From: Methylobacterium radiotolerans JCM 2831
GTDB lineage: Bacteria > Pseudomonadota > Alphaproteobacteria > Rhizobiales > Beijerinckiaceae
Assembly: GCF_000019725.1 (NCBI RefSeq)
Contig: NC_010510.1
Coordinates: 338,501 to 402,500 of the forward strand
Direction of reading: 5' to 3'
Length of the DNA stretch: 64,000 nt
Positions 52,251 to 61,584 of this stretch are shown one piece after another; position 1 is the first letter of the stretch, and the number at the start of each line of letters is the position of its first letter. Below the pieces are notes generated by a model. It was given only the letters and a program-made list of their open reading frames with translations, had not been told where the DNA came from and ran no database searches. Both the position numbers and the translations under genes were made by a program.

Positions 52251-55200
52251 TCACCAGGCGGCCTGGATGCCCGCGGTGAACACCTGCGCGGTGGCGCCGG
52301 GGCGGACGTCGCCGGTGTAGCCCACCGACAGCTGCACGCCCTCGGCGACCGCACCGGTCAGGCTCACCCCCAGCACCGCGCCGTCCCGGCCCAGCGCGCT
52401 CGTCCGGCTCGCGAACGCCGCCCCGAACAGGTTCGACCGGACCAGCGCCGCCGTGTCGGCCAGCTCGTGCGCCCAGTACGCCCGGCCCTCCAGCCGCAGG
52501 TCCGGAATGCCCGCCAGCGCCCAGCTCGTCACGCGCCCGCCGACCAGGCTGCGCGCCGCGTCGAGGTCGGCCACCGCGAAGCCCTGGCCGCCGAAGCCCT
52601 GGTTGACCAGACCGCCCCGCTCGGACACCCGGCCCCGCGTCAGCCGATCGTAGCTGAAGCCCACCTCCGGCACGAGCTCTACCGGCAGGCTGGTCGCCAG
52701 CGCGTACCCGGCAAAGCCCGACACCCCGCCGTTCCAGCCCGACGACAGCCCGCTCGCCTGCGACACCGCCGTGCCCAGCGCCGCCGTCCGGTCGACCCGC
52801 CCGTCGGCGTACGACACCCCCGCGGTGCCGCGCAGGATCACCGCGCCGAGCCGCGTGCTCGCGTAGAGCGTGCCGCCGTAGCTGTCGGTGGTGAACCGGC
52901 CCAGCCCCGCGCCCCGGGACGTGCCGCCCTCGCGCAGGTAGCTGAACGCCCCGCCCACCTGGGTGTCCGCCCCGACCTGACGGTCGACGCCCATCAGCAG
53001 CCCGCCCGCGTCGAACCCGGCGCCCGTGGCCGCCCGGTCGCCGGCGCGCGCGCCGAACCCGTACAGCGCGTCGGCCCAGACCCGGCCCTCGCCCACCGCC
53101 AGCGGCGCCGCCGCCGCCCCGGCGCCGCCGCGCACCTGCAGCGCCGTGCGGTTCGGGCCCGGGCCCGGATCGCCCGCGCTGAACGCGCTCGCGCCGCCGC
53201 CCAGCCCGCGCTGGTGCCGGTCGATCGTGTCGGCCAGCAGCCGGCGCGCGGCGAGGTCGGTCATCACCGCGTCGCCGTAGCTCTGGCCCGACAGGCTCGC
53301 CAGGCCGCCCGGCAGGGTCGCCGGGTTGGCCGCGTAGAGCGGGTCGAACACCCGCGCCCGCGCCGCGTCCGGCCGCGTGCCGGCGGCCGGGCGGGCGAGG
53401 TCGAGGGCCGCGCCCACGGCCCGGGCGTTGCCGGTCTGGGCGAGGCCGAGGCCGGCGAGGTTGCCGTAGGCGGCGGGGGTGACCACGAGGTCGAGGCCGG
53501 TGGCGGCGTAGAGCGCGTCGAAGCGCGTGCCCGCCGGCAGGCCCGCCGCCGGCTGGGCGAGCCCGGTGAACGAGCCCGACAGCCCGGCTTGCGCGGTGAG
53601 CACGCCGAAGCGCTGGCCGAGCGCGGGGGTGAAGCTGTTGCCCGCGTTGCCGGTGATGCCGCGCAGTTCCGGCACTAGGGTGCCGCTGGCCGAGACCGTG
53701 CCGGTCGGGCCGAGCGCCAGGAGGCGGGCGTAGCTGCCCGCGCCGGTGCCGGTGCCCGGACCGTCGATGTCGAGGCCGAGGCTGCTGCCTGGGTTGAACG
53801 CCACCGGGCCGAGGACGGTGAGCGTGCCGGGGGAGTTGCCCGGCCGCAGGGCGCCGGCGACCGTGACCGGCGCCGCGACGGTGCCGATGCCGCGCAGGGT
53901 GCCGGCGGCCGCGACGGTGACCGGCGAGGCCCAGAGCCCGTTGAGCGACAGCGTGCCGGCCTGGACGGTGGTCGGGCCGGAGAACAGGCCGAGGCCGGTG
54001 AGCGTGAGCGTGCCGGGGCCGGTTTTGGTCAGGCTGGTCGGGCTGGCGGTCTCCAGGATGGCGCCGGCGTAGGTCGAGGCGGCCGCGTTGGAGACCGTGA
54101 GGGCGCCGTTGCCGAGGACGGCGGAGGCCGGGCCGGCGAGGTCGGTGAGCGTGAAGGCGGTGCCGCCGAGGTCGAGGGCGCCGGTGTTGGTCAGGCTGGT
54201 GAGCCCGGCGAGCGGGCCGGTGATCTGCACGAGGCCGGTGTTGGTGAGCGTGCCGTTGAACTGTCCGGAGAGGCGGGCGACGCCGGTGTTGGTCAGGTCT
54301 GTGGTGAGGGTGCCGTCGCTGGCCACCAGGCCGGCATTGCTGAGGCCGCCGGAGGCGGTGAGGCTGGCGGTCTGGGCGACGGCGACGAGGCCGGCATTGG
54401 CGAGGGGGCCGGCGAGGCTGTAGCTGCCGCCGCCCGTGACGGCGAGGGTCGCGCCGGCGGCGTTGGCGAAGGTGCCGGCGCTGGTGACGGTCCCGGACAC
54501 GGCGAGCAGGCCGGCATTGTTGGCGATGGCGCCGTCGATGCGGCCGGCGCTGGCCAGCACGGTGCCGGCATTGGTCAGGCCGCCGGCGATCGTGCCGCTG
54601 GTGGCGAGGAGGCCGGTGTTGGCCACGCCGCCGCCGATGGCGCCGGTGTTGAGCGCCGAGCCGGCATTAGTCAGGCTGCCGGAGACGGTGCCGGTGTTGA
54701 TCAGGAGGCCGGCATTGCTGACGCTGCTCTGGGTCCAGCCGGCGTTGATGTAGGTGCCGGCGCCCTGGACGGAGACCGGGGAGGTGAGGCTGCCGGTGGC
54801 GGACAGGAACAGGGTGCCGCCGGCGACGGTGGTCGGCCCGGCATAGGTGTCCCTGCCGGCGAGCTCAAGGGTGCCGAGGCCGGTCTTGGTCAGGCCGCCG
54901 ACGCCGGAGATGTCGTTGGCGAAGCGGCCGTAATAGGCTTGGCCGTTGTAGGTGGTGTTGACGGTCCAGTCGGAGGTGAACTGGCCGGGTCCGTCGATGG
55001 CCTTGCCGAGGTCGAGCAGACCCCAGCCGAAGGTAGCATTCGGCCTGTCGGTAGGTCCGTCGCCGAGATGGCGGGCGGTGGTGAACATGGTCTGGGCGAT
55101 CTGCGGCGCTGTCAGAAACGGGAACGCCTGACGCAGGACAGCCGCGGCACCAGAAATTACGGGAGCAGCCGAAGATGTTCCGCCTCTGTCCCAGAAAGAA

Positions 55201-56246
55201 TATCCGGTGTATTCTCCATTATTATTAGGTTTGTCACGTGGAAAAGCGACGTTTATATCGTCGGCTGGCGCTGCGATGCACCATGCAGCAGCCACGCCGC
55301 ACAAATTGCTATAATCAGCAATGGACCCGTCTTTCTTGAGAGCTACAGCGGCTACAATAAATCCATTCAGGCTTGAAAAATCTAGCTGCCCGTCTACCCG
55401 TTGCGAGCTCGAATTATAAACGCGATAAACGCTGCCGTCATTGTTTTTTGGGCTGATATAAGGAAGTAGTGAATTACTGCTAGCATTCCTATAATTATCG
55501 CCATTATCTTCGCTATGATTGTTTCCGGCGGAAAAAATCATCAGAACATCTTTGCTGGCGGCCAAGCTTGCGGCAGCGTAGGAACTTTCAATTCTATTTA
55601 CATTGTATGTTTGAAATGAATAATCATATTCAAATGTGTATCCGTAGCTGCCATTGAGGACTCTGGCGCCGTTGTTTGCAGCGTAGGATATCGCTTTATC
55701 TGCTTGAGCTATGCCAAAAAGTGACATAATTGTACTGTCAAAAGCGACTCCCATAACTTGGGAGTTGTTCCAAGGGTTGGCAGCAAGTGAACTTGCCACC
55801 GCTGTCCCGTGTCCCATCCCATGGCCAGTACCAGCGTCGAAGATCGGCTTGGCTGCATTGTCTATAAAATTATATGATAAATCTGATACCCGGCCGATAA
55901 ATGCTGGGTGTGTTGCGTCAAGTCCTGTGTCGATGATAGCAACGGTCACCCCATAACCCGTAAATCCACGAGCATAAGCAGTAGAAGCATTAATAGTTGA
56001 GAGGACGTAGTTTCGCTTGTATGCATCCCATTGCTGAAAATCGGCTGCCGAAAGCCCGTAAATCGAGGGTGATGGTGTCGGCATATTCTGCGCAGCGGCC
56101 GAATGCAGGCCGGCCGCCAGTGCATACAGCGAGCAACCGAGCATCAAGCCGTGACGTGACGAGCGGTGTTTTGCCATCCCAATCATTCTTGCCCAGTGAC
56201 CGCTGGATGCAGCTGAGCGATGCTCCATGTGAGAATGATGGCTCAA
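52251..56246 (-). CDS. S8 serine-peptidase autotransporter
   Basis: 1331 residues (start uncertain among TTG 56246, ATG 56228 and ATG 56177). A long signal region ends near SAAAQ. The subtilase domain (about 75-420) has Asp106 (IIDTGLD), His146 (MGHGTAV), oxyanion Asn242 and Ser358 (GGTSSAAP). A passenger stem follows with autotransporter-associated strands (GGLTKTGLGTLELAG) and NAG/NTG-rich repeats (about 505-690). A C-terminal autotransporter barrel (about 1050-1331) ends GIQAAW. The protease is predicted to reach the cell surface. The first ~360 codons are AT-rich and the remainder very GC-rich. Confidence 0.92.
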   Translation of the reverse strand: MSHHSHMEHRSAASSGHWARMIGMAKHRSSRHGLMLGCSLYALAAGLHSAAAQNMPTPSPSIYGLSAADFQQWDAYKRNYVLSTINASTAYARGFTGYGVTVAIIDTGLDATHPAFIGRVSDLSYNFIDNAAKPIFDAGTGHGMGHGTAVASSLAANPWNNSQVMGVAFDSTIMSLFGIAQADKAISYAANNGARVLNGSYGYTFEYDYSFQTYNVNRIESSYAAASLAASKDVLMIFSAGNNHSEDNGDNYRNASSNSLLPYISPKNNDGSVYRVYNSSSQRVDGQLDFSSLNGFIVAAVALKKDGSIADYSNLCGVAAAWCIAAPADDINVAFPRDKPNNNGEYTGYSFWDRGGTSSAAPVISGAAAVLRQAFPFLTAPQIAQTMFTTARHLGDGPTDRPNATFGWGLLDLGKAIDGPGQFTSDWTVNTTYNGQAYYGRFANDISGVGGLTKTGLGTLELAGRDTYAGPTTVAGGTLFLSATGSLTSPVSVQGAGTYINAGWTQSSVSNAGLLINTGTVSGSLTNAGSALNTGAIGGGVANTGLLATSGTIAGGLTNAGTVLASAGRIDGAIANNAGLLAVSGTVTSAGTFANAAGATLAVTGGGSYSLAGPLANAGLVAVAQTASLTASGGLSNAGLVASDGTLTTDLTNTGVARLSGQFNGTLTNTGLVQITGPLAGLTSLTNTGALDLGGTAFTLTDLAGPASAVLGNGALTVSNAAASTYAGAILETASPTSLTKTGPGTLTLTGLGLFSGPTTVQAGTLSLNGLWASPVTVAAAGTLRGIGTVAAPVTVAGALRPGNSPGTLTVLGPVAFNPGSSLGLDIDGPGTGTGAGSYARLLALGPTGTVSASGTLVPELRGITGNAGNSFTPALGQRFGVLTAQAGLSGSFTGLAQPAAGLPAGTRFDALYAATGLDLVVTPAAYGNLAGLGLAQTGNARAVGAALDLARPAAGTRPDAARARVFDPLYAANPATLPGGLASLSGQSYGDAVMTDLAARRLLADTIDRHQRGLGGGASAFSAGDPGPGPNRTALQVRGGAGAAAAPLAVGEGRVWADALYGFGARAGDRAATGAGFDAGGLLMGVDRQVGADTQVGGAFSYLREGGTSRGAGLGRFTTDSYGGTLYASTRLGAVILRGTAGVSYADGRVDRTAALGTAVSQASGLSSGWNGGVSGFAGYALATSLPVELVPEVGFSYDRLTRGRVSERGGLVNQGFGGQGFAVADLDAARSLVGGRVTSWALAGIPDLRLEGRAYWAHELADTAALVRSNLFGAAFASRTSALGRDGAVLGVSLTGAVAEGVQLSVGYTGDVRPGATAQVFTAGIQAAW

Positions 56247-56398
56247 AGGAAACTACCCCTCGCATCCTGATGCGATGAATTTCGCCTCTTTAAACAGAGC
56301 CGCCTCAAGCAAACTATTACCGCAACGCTACAGACCGGACCGTGATCGCAATCTGAGACGTTGAATGGCGTACTTTGGGACGCATTGACCCTGATTGC

Positions 56399-56605
56399 AT
56401 GGTGGCAACAGCTATAAATAGAGATATTTTGCAAATAATCACTTTTGAGTTGCATAGAGAAGGACGACTTGTGAGACATGACGTTCATTCTCACTCAGAT
56501 CTTAAGTTGTCTGAGAAGCTGTCATTGGCACAAATCGATCTGGCGTCTGGAGCCATAATTCAGGGCATCACATTTAAGAATATATTAACCACGATTTTTT
56601 ACTAA
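56399..56605 (+). CDS. Small uncertain ORF
   Basis: 68 residues (MVATAINRDILQIITFELHR…), AT-rich, with no recognisable family and no clear ribosome-binding site. Reported because it fills the gap between the autotransporter and the next gene; could be non-coding. Confidence 0.2.
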   Translation: MVATAINRDILQIITFELHREGRLVRHDVHSHSDLKLSEKLSLAQIDLASGAIIQGITFKNILTTIFY

Positions 56606-56651
56606 TTTGGCCGAGCTCTGGGGTCTCCCCTGCTCAGCCGGGGGGACGACT

Positions 56652-58385
56652 ATGTATCGGACGACGGGTGTAGGCCTTCTGCTGAGCCTTCTCTCGACAA
56701 CTGCGAGCGCGGCGGATCTGTCTCCGATTGCTCGACTGAATTATCCTGTCCCGCCGATCTTTAGCTGGACGGGAGCCTATGCTGGCCTTTTTACCGGGTA
56801 TGGAAGCCTGGACAGCAATACCAAATTCATTTGTACGGCGCCTGGTAGGCAAGCGGGCGCACCGGAGTGTCCGATCCTTCCGTCCCGGCGTGCCTCGGAT
56901 GCCAGCTTCATCGGTGGTGGCGAGGTCGGTTACAACTGGCAGACACCCTCGGGTCTGGTCGCAGGTGCTGCAGCGGACTACCAGTTCACCCGGCTGTGGG
57001 GCTACGGCCGTCAGGAGGGCGATTTCAAGACAGTCGACGGCTCCGTATTTTTCGACAGTGTTGCCCATTCCGGACAAAGACTCGACGATCTTGCAACTTT
57101 CCGCGGCAAAATCGGCTTCTCTGTCGACCAGACGTTTATATACGTCACCGGTGGCCTTGCGGTAGGTCATGTTCGTATTGATAATAATCTGAATTTGTCA
57201 ATCAAGCCGGACGCGGCGCCGGCAGCAGCATTTGATGGCCGCGGTGGTGCTGTGCGCCTTGGCTACGTCGCTGGTATGGGGATCGAGCACGCGTTCAGCG
57301 AGCGTCTCTCTGCCAAGGTCGAAGGCCTCTATTACAATCTCGGATCCCGAGCCGTTGTGCCCGACCAGACCAGCGGCGGTGAACTGCCTGGTTATCGCGC
57401 GGGCACCCGCATTGCGACGGATGGCTTCTTGGCCCGCGTCGGCCTCAACTATCGGTTCTCGGCTGGACGACCCAATCTGCCACTGGATGGGCCGATCGGT
57501 CCCCCAATCTGGGGCTTCGAGGGTGGCGCGCGCTACTTCTATAGTTCCGGCAGTCCGCGTGAGACGCTCGGCGACTCCTTTGTTCCGGGACAGTCCAATT
57601 CACGCCTCATCTATAAGGATGCCCAGGCCCATGCCGGGGAGAGCTTTGCTCGGCTTGAGCACAATCCCTCGGGCCTGTTCGCCAAGGGCTTCCTCGGGTC
57701 GGGTGGTGTCACGGGTGGGCGCCTCTCGGATGAAGATTTTCCGCCCAGCTATAAACCCTACTCTAAAACACTCCACTCTATTAAAGACGGAGACGTAAGT
57801 TATGGCGTAATTGATTTTGGTTATGATGTGCTTCGTAGGGATGGTTTTAAAATCGGAGGATTTTTAGGTTATCAGTATTTTTCGGAGTTGTACAACGGTT
57901 ATGGTTGTCGTCAGGTCGCGACGCATCCCAGCTGCACCATACCAGAGCCGAATAATAAAAAATCCCTCGGCGAGAATATGCAGTGGAATGCGATGCGTGT
58001 GGGCGTGATCGGTGAGGCGCGGTTTGGCCGGGTTCGGCTGAGCCTCGAGGGCGCCTATCTTCCAGTTGTCGCTCTTGACGGCGTCGACCGCCATTGGAAC
58101 CGACCCGATATCAATCCTGGCCCTGAAGGAGGGCGCGGCGATGGCTATTTCCTGGAAGGGATCGTCTCTTACGACCTGACGCCGTCGGTCAGCATTGGTG
58201 TCGGAGGACGTTACTGGCGGATGCAGACTGACAAAGCCCAGACGACGGGTTTCCCCTTTGCACCACCCAGCCCGATGAAATTCGAGACTGCGCGCTACGG
58301 CGGCTTCGCGCAACTTTCATACCGGTTGGCTGATTTCGGTTTTGGGGGCGGAGCTATTGAGTCGGTCTTGGCTCGCAATAACTAG
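56652..58385 (+). CDS. Outer-membrane protein with two beta-barrel modules
   Basis: 577 residues from ATG 56652 (MYRTTGVGLLLSLLSTTASA signal peptide). Residues about 35-280 form an Omp25-like barrel (FSWTGAYAGLFTGYGS … ARVGLNYRFSAG). Residues about 300-577 are a second barrel resembling the omptin-like C-terminal module of some Bradyrhizobium/Methylobacterium porins (EGGARYFYSSG, GGVTGGRLSDEDFPPSY, WNAMRVGVIGEARFGRVRLS, YLPVVALDGVDRHW). Two barrels in one chain are unusual. A terminator follows. Confidence 0.8.
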   Translation: MYRTTGVGLLLSLLSTTASAADLSPIARLNYPVPPIFSWTGAYAGLFTGYGSLDSNTKFICTAPGRQAGAPECPILPSRRASDASFIGGGEVGYNWQTPSGLVAGAAADYQFTRLWGYGRQEGDFKTVDGSVFFDSVAHSGQRLDDLATFRGKIGFSVDQTFIYVTGGLAVGHVRIDNNLNLSIKPDAAPAAAFDGRGGAVRLGYVAGMGIEHAFSERLSAKVEGLYYNLGSRAVVPDQTSGGELPGYRAGTRIATDGFLARVGLNYRFSAGRPNLPLDGPIGPPIWGFEGGARYFYSSGSPRETLGDSFVPGQSNSRLIYKDAQAHAGESFARLEHNPSGLFAKGFLGSGGVTGGRLSDEDFPPSYKPYSKTLHSIKDGDVSYGVIDFGYDVLRRDGFKIGGFLGYQYFSELYNGYGCRQVATHPSCTIPEPNNKKSLGENMQWNAMRVGVIGEARFGRVRLSLEGAYLPVVALDGVDRHWNRPDINPGPEGGRGDGYFLEGIVSYDLTPSVSIGVGGRYWRMQTDKAQTTGFPFAPPSPMKFETARYGGFAQLSYRLADFGFGGGAIESVLARNN

Positions 58386-58397
58386 CAGTCGCACTTA

Positions 58398-58423
58398 AGC
58401 GGCCTTCCAGCGAGGCCGTTTTA
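58398..58423 (+). terminator. Rho-independent terminator
   Basis: CGGCCT and AGGCCG pair across seven bases and are followed by TTTTA, 14 bases past the stop of the two-barrel gene. Confidence 0.7.
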
Positions 58424-58507
58424 TGTGCCTCGTTCTGGTGCGAGAAATTGACTAGCGCTGATCAAATGAGATTGTGATAGTTATAATTTTCAGTATTTGA
58501 GATGTAG

Positions 58508-59209
58508 TCAGCTTGCTATGCTTTGCATCTCGATCGGTTCTTCGCGCAGCACGTAGCCGCGGCCCCAGACGGTCTCGATGTAGTTTTTGCCCTGGCTGGC
58601 GTTGGCGAGCTTCTTGCGCAGCTTGCAGATGAAGACGTCGATGATCTTCAGCTCCGGCTCGTCCATGCCCCCGTAGAGATGGTTCAGGAACATCTCCTTG
58701 GTGAGGGTCGTGCCCTTCCGCAGCGAGAGGAGTTCCAGCATCTGGTACTCCTTGCCGGTGAGGTGCACCCGGGCGCCGCCGACCTCGACGGTCTTCTGGT
58801 CGAGGTTCACGATCAGGTCGCCGGTGGTGATGACCGACTGGGCGTGACCCTTCGAGCGGCGCACGATGGCGTGGATGCGCGCCACCAGCTCGTCCTTGTG
58901 GAACGGCTTGGTGAGGTAGTCGTCGGCGCCGAAGCCGAGGCCCTTCACCTTGTCCTCGATGCCGGCCATGCCGGACAGGATCAGGATCGGGGTCTTCACC
59001 TTCGCCACGCGCAGCGAGCGGAGCACCTCGTAGCCCGACATATCGGGCAGGTTCAGATCGAGGAGGATGATGTCGTAGTCGTACAGCTTACCGAGATCGA
59101 CACCCTCTTCCCCGAGGTCGGTGGTGTAGGTGTTGAAGTTCTCGGACTTGAGCATCAGCTCGATGCTCTGCGCGACGCTGACATCGTCTTCGATCAGGAG
59201 AACGCGCAT
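58508..59209 (-). CDS. ctrA: Cell-cycle response regulator CtrA
   Basis: 233 residues from ATG 59209 ([18 protein letters not shown]). The receiver has acidic pocket Asp8/Asp9, phospho-acceptor Asp51 (ILLDLNLPD) and Lys in LTKPF; the OmpR-type winged helix is almost canonical for alphaproteobacterial CtrA ([34 protein letters not shown]). CtrA is normally a single chromosomal gene controlling replication and division genes. Here residues 10-12 (VSV) differ from the usual SAT-like reading and the gene sits among mobile DNA, so it may be the chromosomal gene or an extra copy. Confidence 0.93.
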   Translation of the reverse strand: MRVLLIEDDVSVAQSIELMLKSENFNTYTTDLGEEGVDLGKLYDYDIILLDLNLPDMSGYEVLRSLRVAKVKTPILILSGMAGIEDKVKGLGFGADDYLTKPFHKDELVARIHAIVRRSKGHAQSVITTGDLIVNLDQKTVEVGGARVHLTGKEYQMLELLSLRKGTTLTKEMFLNHLYGGMDEPELKIIDVFICKLRKKLANASQGKNYIETVWGRGYVLREEPIEMQSIAS

Positions 59210-59259
59210 AGGCCTACCTTCGTGCTGAGGCACTTCATATATCCTCAACGATACCAGAA

Positions 59260-59340
59260 TATTAACGACCGTTTTTTAAGGGGACTTTGTGCGGAGCAGA
59301 ACTTCCGTTGCAATCACGTCGTTTTAACGATCGTTTCTCC
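59260..59340 (-). promoter_or_regulatory. ctrA upstream region with two TTAACGAYCGTTT motifs
   Basis: TTAACGACCGTTT (59262) and TTAACGATCGTTT (59324) lie 62 bases apart in the ctrA upstream region; each is a near-palindrome AACGAYCGTT. TTAAC is a half-site of the CtrA box (TTAA-N7-TTAA), so self-regulation is possible, though a full box at the right spacing is not seen. Confidence 0.45.
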
Positions 59341-59450
59341 AACAATGGCGACGAGCCATCGCCGACCCGCCAGAAGCAGGGTCTTTCGTGTCGAAAAAAC
59401 GTGTCGGCATTTCTGGCACCGGAGAAACGGGGTTCTGGCGCGATCCCGAC

Positions 59451-59537
59451 ATGCTCGTCGGATATGCCCGCTTCTCCGCCCGGTATCAGAACGTCGACCT
59501 GCAACGTGATGCGCTGAGGGCTTGTTTGAGCCCCTGA
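59451..59537 (+). pseudogene. N-terminal fragment of a serine resolvase
   Basis: MLVGYARFSARYQNVDLQRD matches the opening of resolvases (GYARVST…DLQ, with the catalytic Ser at position 9 kept), but the frame stops after 28 residues. 59540-59899 holds further unassigned, possibly transposase-derived sequence (VERRWLFEKVLDWLSH) and no gene. Confidence 0.6.
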
Positions 59538-59899
59538 GCCGGCTGTCCTCATCTGGCGCAAGTGCAAACATGAATCCCGCCTGATGGGGTGGAGCGGCGC
59601 TGGCTCTTCGAGAAGGTCTTAGATTGGCTCAGCCATTGGTGCGGCCTGCACCGCGCGCGCCGGTCGCCTCAACTTTGCAAAGGGCCGCCTCGTCTTCGTC
59701 GCCAGCCTCACGGCCGCCGACGGCCTCAACAACCCGGCTTGAAATGAGCCGCCTCGAACAGGCTCTGAGAACTTCGACCACCAGATGAGGCCGGATCGCG
59801 TTCCGGTCGCGCGACGCCTTTTCACAAATTGCCTATGATAATAAGAGCTATCGCGGGAAATTTGTGGATTGGTAGGAAATGAACGGCTAAGCTCCTGCC

Positions 59900-60961
59900 A
59901 TGGAGCTTGACGCCGCCGATCCAGCCCCCGGACCGTCCCGCGACTCGTTCGCCGCGCCGGTCCCGTTCGCCGACGCTCTGCCACCCGGCCTCGAGCTGCT
60001 GATCGAGCGACTGGAGCAGCACGCCCGCGCCGCCCGCGGCGCGTTCGCCGACAACACGCTCCGCGCGCTCGCCGCCGATAGCCGGATCTTCGCCGCCTGG
60101 TGTCGGGAGGCGGGGAGGGCGATGCTGCCGGCCACGCCTGAGACGGTCGCCGCCTTCATCGACGCGCAAGCCGAGACCAAGGCGCGCGCAACGGTCGAGC
60201 GCTACCGCTCGTCGGTCGCGGCGTTGCACCGCGCCGCCGGCTTGCAGAACCCCTGCGCCGACGAGATCGTCCGGCTCGCGGTGAAGCGGATGAACCGCGC
60301 CAAGGGCCGGCGCCAGAAACAGGCCGAGCCGCTCAACCGCACCAGCATCGCGCGCATGCTGGAGGTGAAGACGCCCGGGCGGTTGCACCGGCGCGTGACG
60401 GAGGCGAAACGTGAAGTGCCGCTGATCGCTCTGCGCAACGCTGCCCTGGTCGCGGTTGCCTACGACACGCTGCTGCGCCGCTCCGAGCTCGTCTCTTTAT
60501 ATATAGGGGACCTGCAGAAGGGCGCCGACGGCTCCGGCACGGTGCTGGTGCGGCGCTCGAAAGCCGACCAGGAAGGGGAGGGGGCGATCAAGTACCTCGC
60601 CCCCGACACCGTCGAGCACATCGATGCTTGGCTCGCGGCCGCGCAGCTCACGAGCGGGCCGCTGTTCCGGCCGCTGACCAAGGGCGGGCAAGTCGGCGCG
60701 GGCGCGCTCGGGGCAGGGGAGGTGGCGCGGGTGTTTCGCGAGGTTGCGACAGCGGCCGGGCTGAAGCTGGCGCGACTGCCCTCGGGGCACTCGACCCGGG
60801 TCGGGGCGACGCAGGACATGTTCGCGGCCGGGTTCGAGCTGCTTGAGGTGATGCAGGCGGGCTCGTGGAAGACACCGGCGATGCCCGCGCGCTACGGAGA
60901 GCGGCTTCGTGCGCAGCGTGGTGCTGCCCGAAAGCTTGCGACGCTGCAGAATAGAGCGTGA
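59900..60961 (+). CDS. Site-specific integrase (tyrosine recombinase)
   Basis: 353 residues. A SAM-like core-binding domain (about 30-125) and catalytic domain with Arg193 (LLRRSEL), Lys221 (RRSKADQ), His297/Arg300 (HSTR), Trp323 in place of the second His (AGSWKTP; accepted in the family) and Tyr332 (ARYGER). It belongs to a group common on alphaproteobacterial plasmids and islands. Complete and probably active. Its attachment site could not be located. Confidence 0.85.
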   Translation: MELDAADPAPGPSRDSFAAPVPFADALPPGLELLIERLEQHARAARGAFADNTLRALAADSRIFAAWCREAGRAMLPATPETVAAFIDAQAETKARATVERYRSSVAALHRAAGLQNPCADEIVRLAVKRMNRAKGRRQKQAEPLNRTSIARMLEVKTPGRLHRRVTEAKREVPLIALRNAALVAVAYDTLLRRSELVSLYIGDLQKGADGSGTVLVRRSKADQEGEGAIKYLAPDTVEHIDAWLAAAQLTSGPLFRPLTKGGQVGAGALGAGEVARVFREVATAAGLKLARLPSGHSTRVGATQDMFAAGFELLEVMQAGSWKTPAMPARYGERLRAQRGAARKLATLQNRA

Positions 60962-61101
60962 GCTGGTCAGGCCTGCTACCCAGGTATCGAGTGGATCATC
61001 CAACATCCCATATGACGGACTATAGTCCTGCTCGCTCGATACGAACTCCGCCGTCAACAACTATTAGACACGCCCAGTCGAGCCCGAGCGCCACTGCCGG
61101 A

Positions 61102-61584
61102 TCAGCCCGTCTCGGCGGCCTTGACAACTTTCCGCGGTCGGCCCCCCAGTTGTCCATTGCGCACGGCGGCTGCCGATTTCGAGGCGGATCTCGTCCGACC
61201 GGCGATACCGGCTCCGATGCGCTTCAGTGTTGTGGGCGATCCCTCTAGCAGTCTTCCGACGAGTCCGTCGACATTCACATGTAAATCAAGGTCTGCAACA
61301 AACAGGAATGCGCCGTCCGCCGTCGCTTGCAGGCTGTCGAGCTGATTCTGCGATGCCTCTCGTAGCGACGGAATTTGTTCACGCTCAGCACCGAAGACAC
61401 GACCATCAGCTAGATGGATGAGCACGAGGTCCCGTCGCCGGTCGAACCAAGCTGTTTTGGCCTGATGTTCCTGCCGTGCAAGTCTCTCCTCGGACGCGAT
61501 GGCCTGATCCAAGACTTCTTGTGTTACGGGCTTGCGTCGAGGAAGAGCCCAGTCGTCCTTTGCCTGTTTCACTGGCCGCACCAT
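61102..61584 (-). CDS. DUF2442-domain protein
   Basis: 160 residues. The DUF2442 core is the segment ADGRVFGAEREQIPSLREAS; the C-terminus is basic (KSAAAVRNGQLGGRPRK), as in DNA-binding antitoxin-like members. Overlaps the preceding DUF4160 gene by 16 bases. Paired DUF4160-DUF2442 genes are widespread and suspected toxin-antitoxin-like modules, without a settled function. Confidence 0.75.
   Translation of the reverse strand: MVRPVKQAKDDWALPRRKPVTQEVLDQAIASEERLARQEHQAKTAWFDRRRDLVLIHLADGRVFGAEREQIPSLREASQNQLDSLQATADGAFLFVADLDLHVNVDGLVGRLLEGSPTTLKRIGAGIAGRTRSASKSAAAVRNGQLGGRPRKVVKAAETG

Noticed and set aside
52227..53678. 483-residue plus-strand frame opposite the autotransporter barrel
   Set aside because: Arg/Ala/Gln-rich shadow of very GC-rich coding sequence; the minus strand has a clear barrel.
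52251..54900. CRISPR or tandem-repeat array in the repeated autotransporter DNA
   Set aside because: Repeats are imperfect, codon-phased and encode a beta-helix-type stem; there are no uniform spacers or cas genes.
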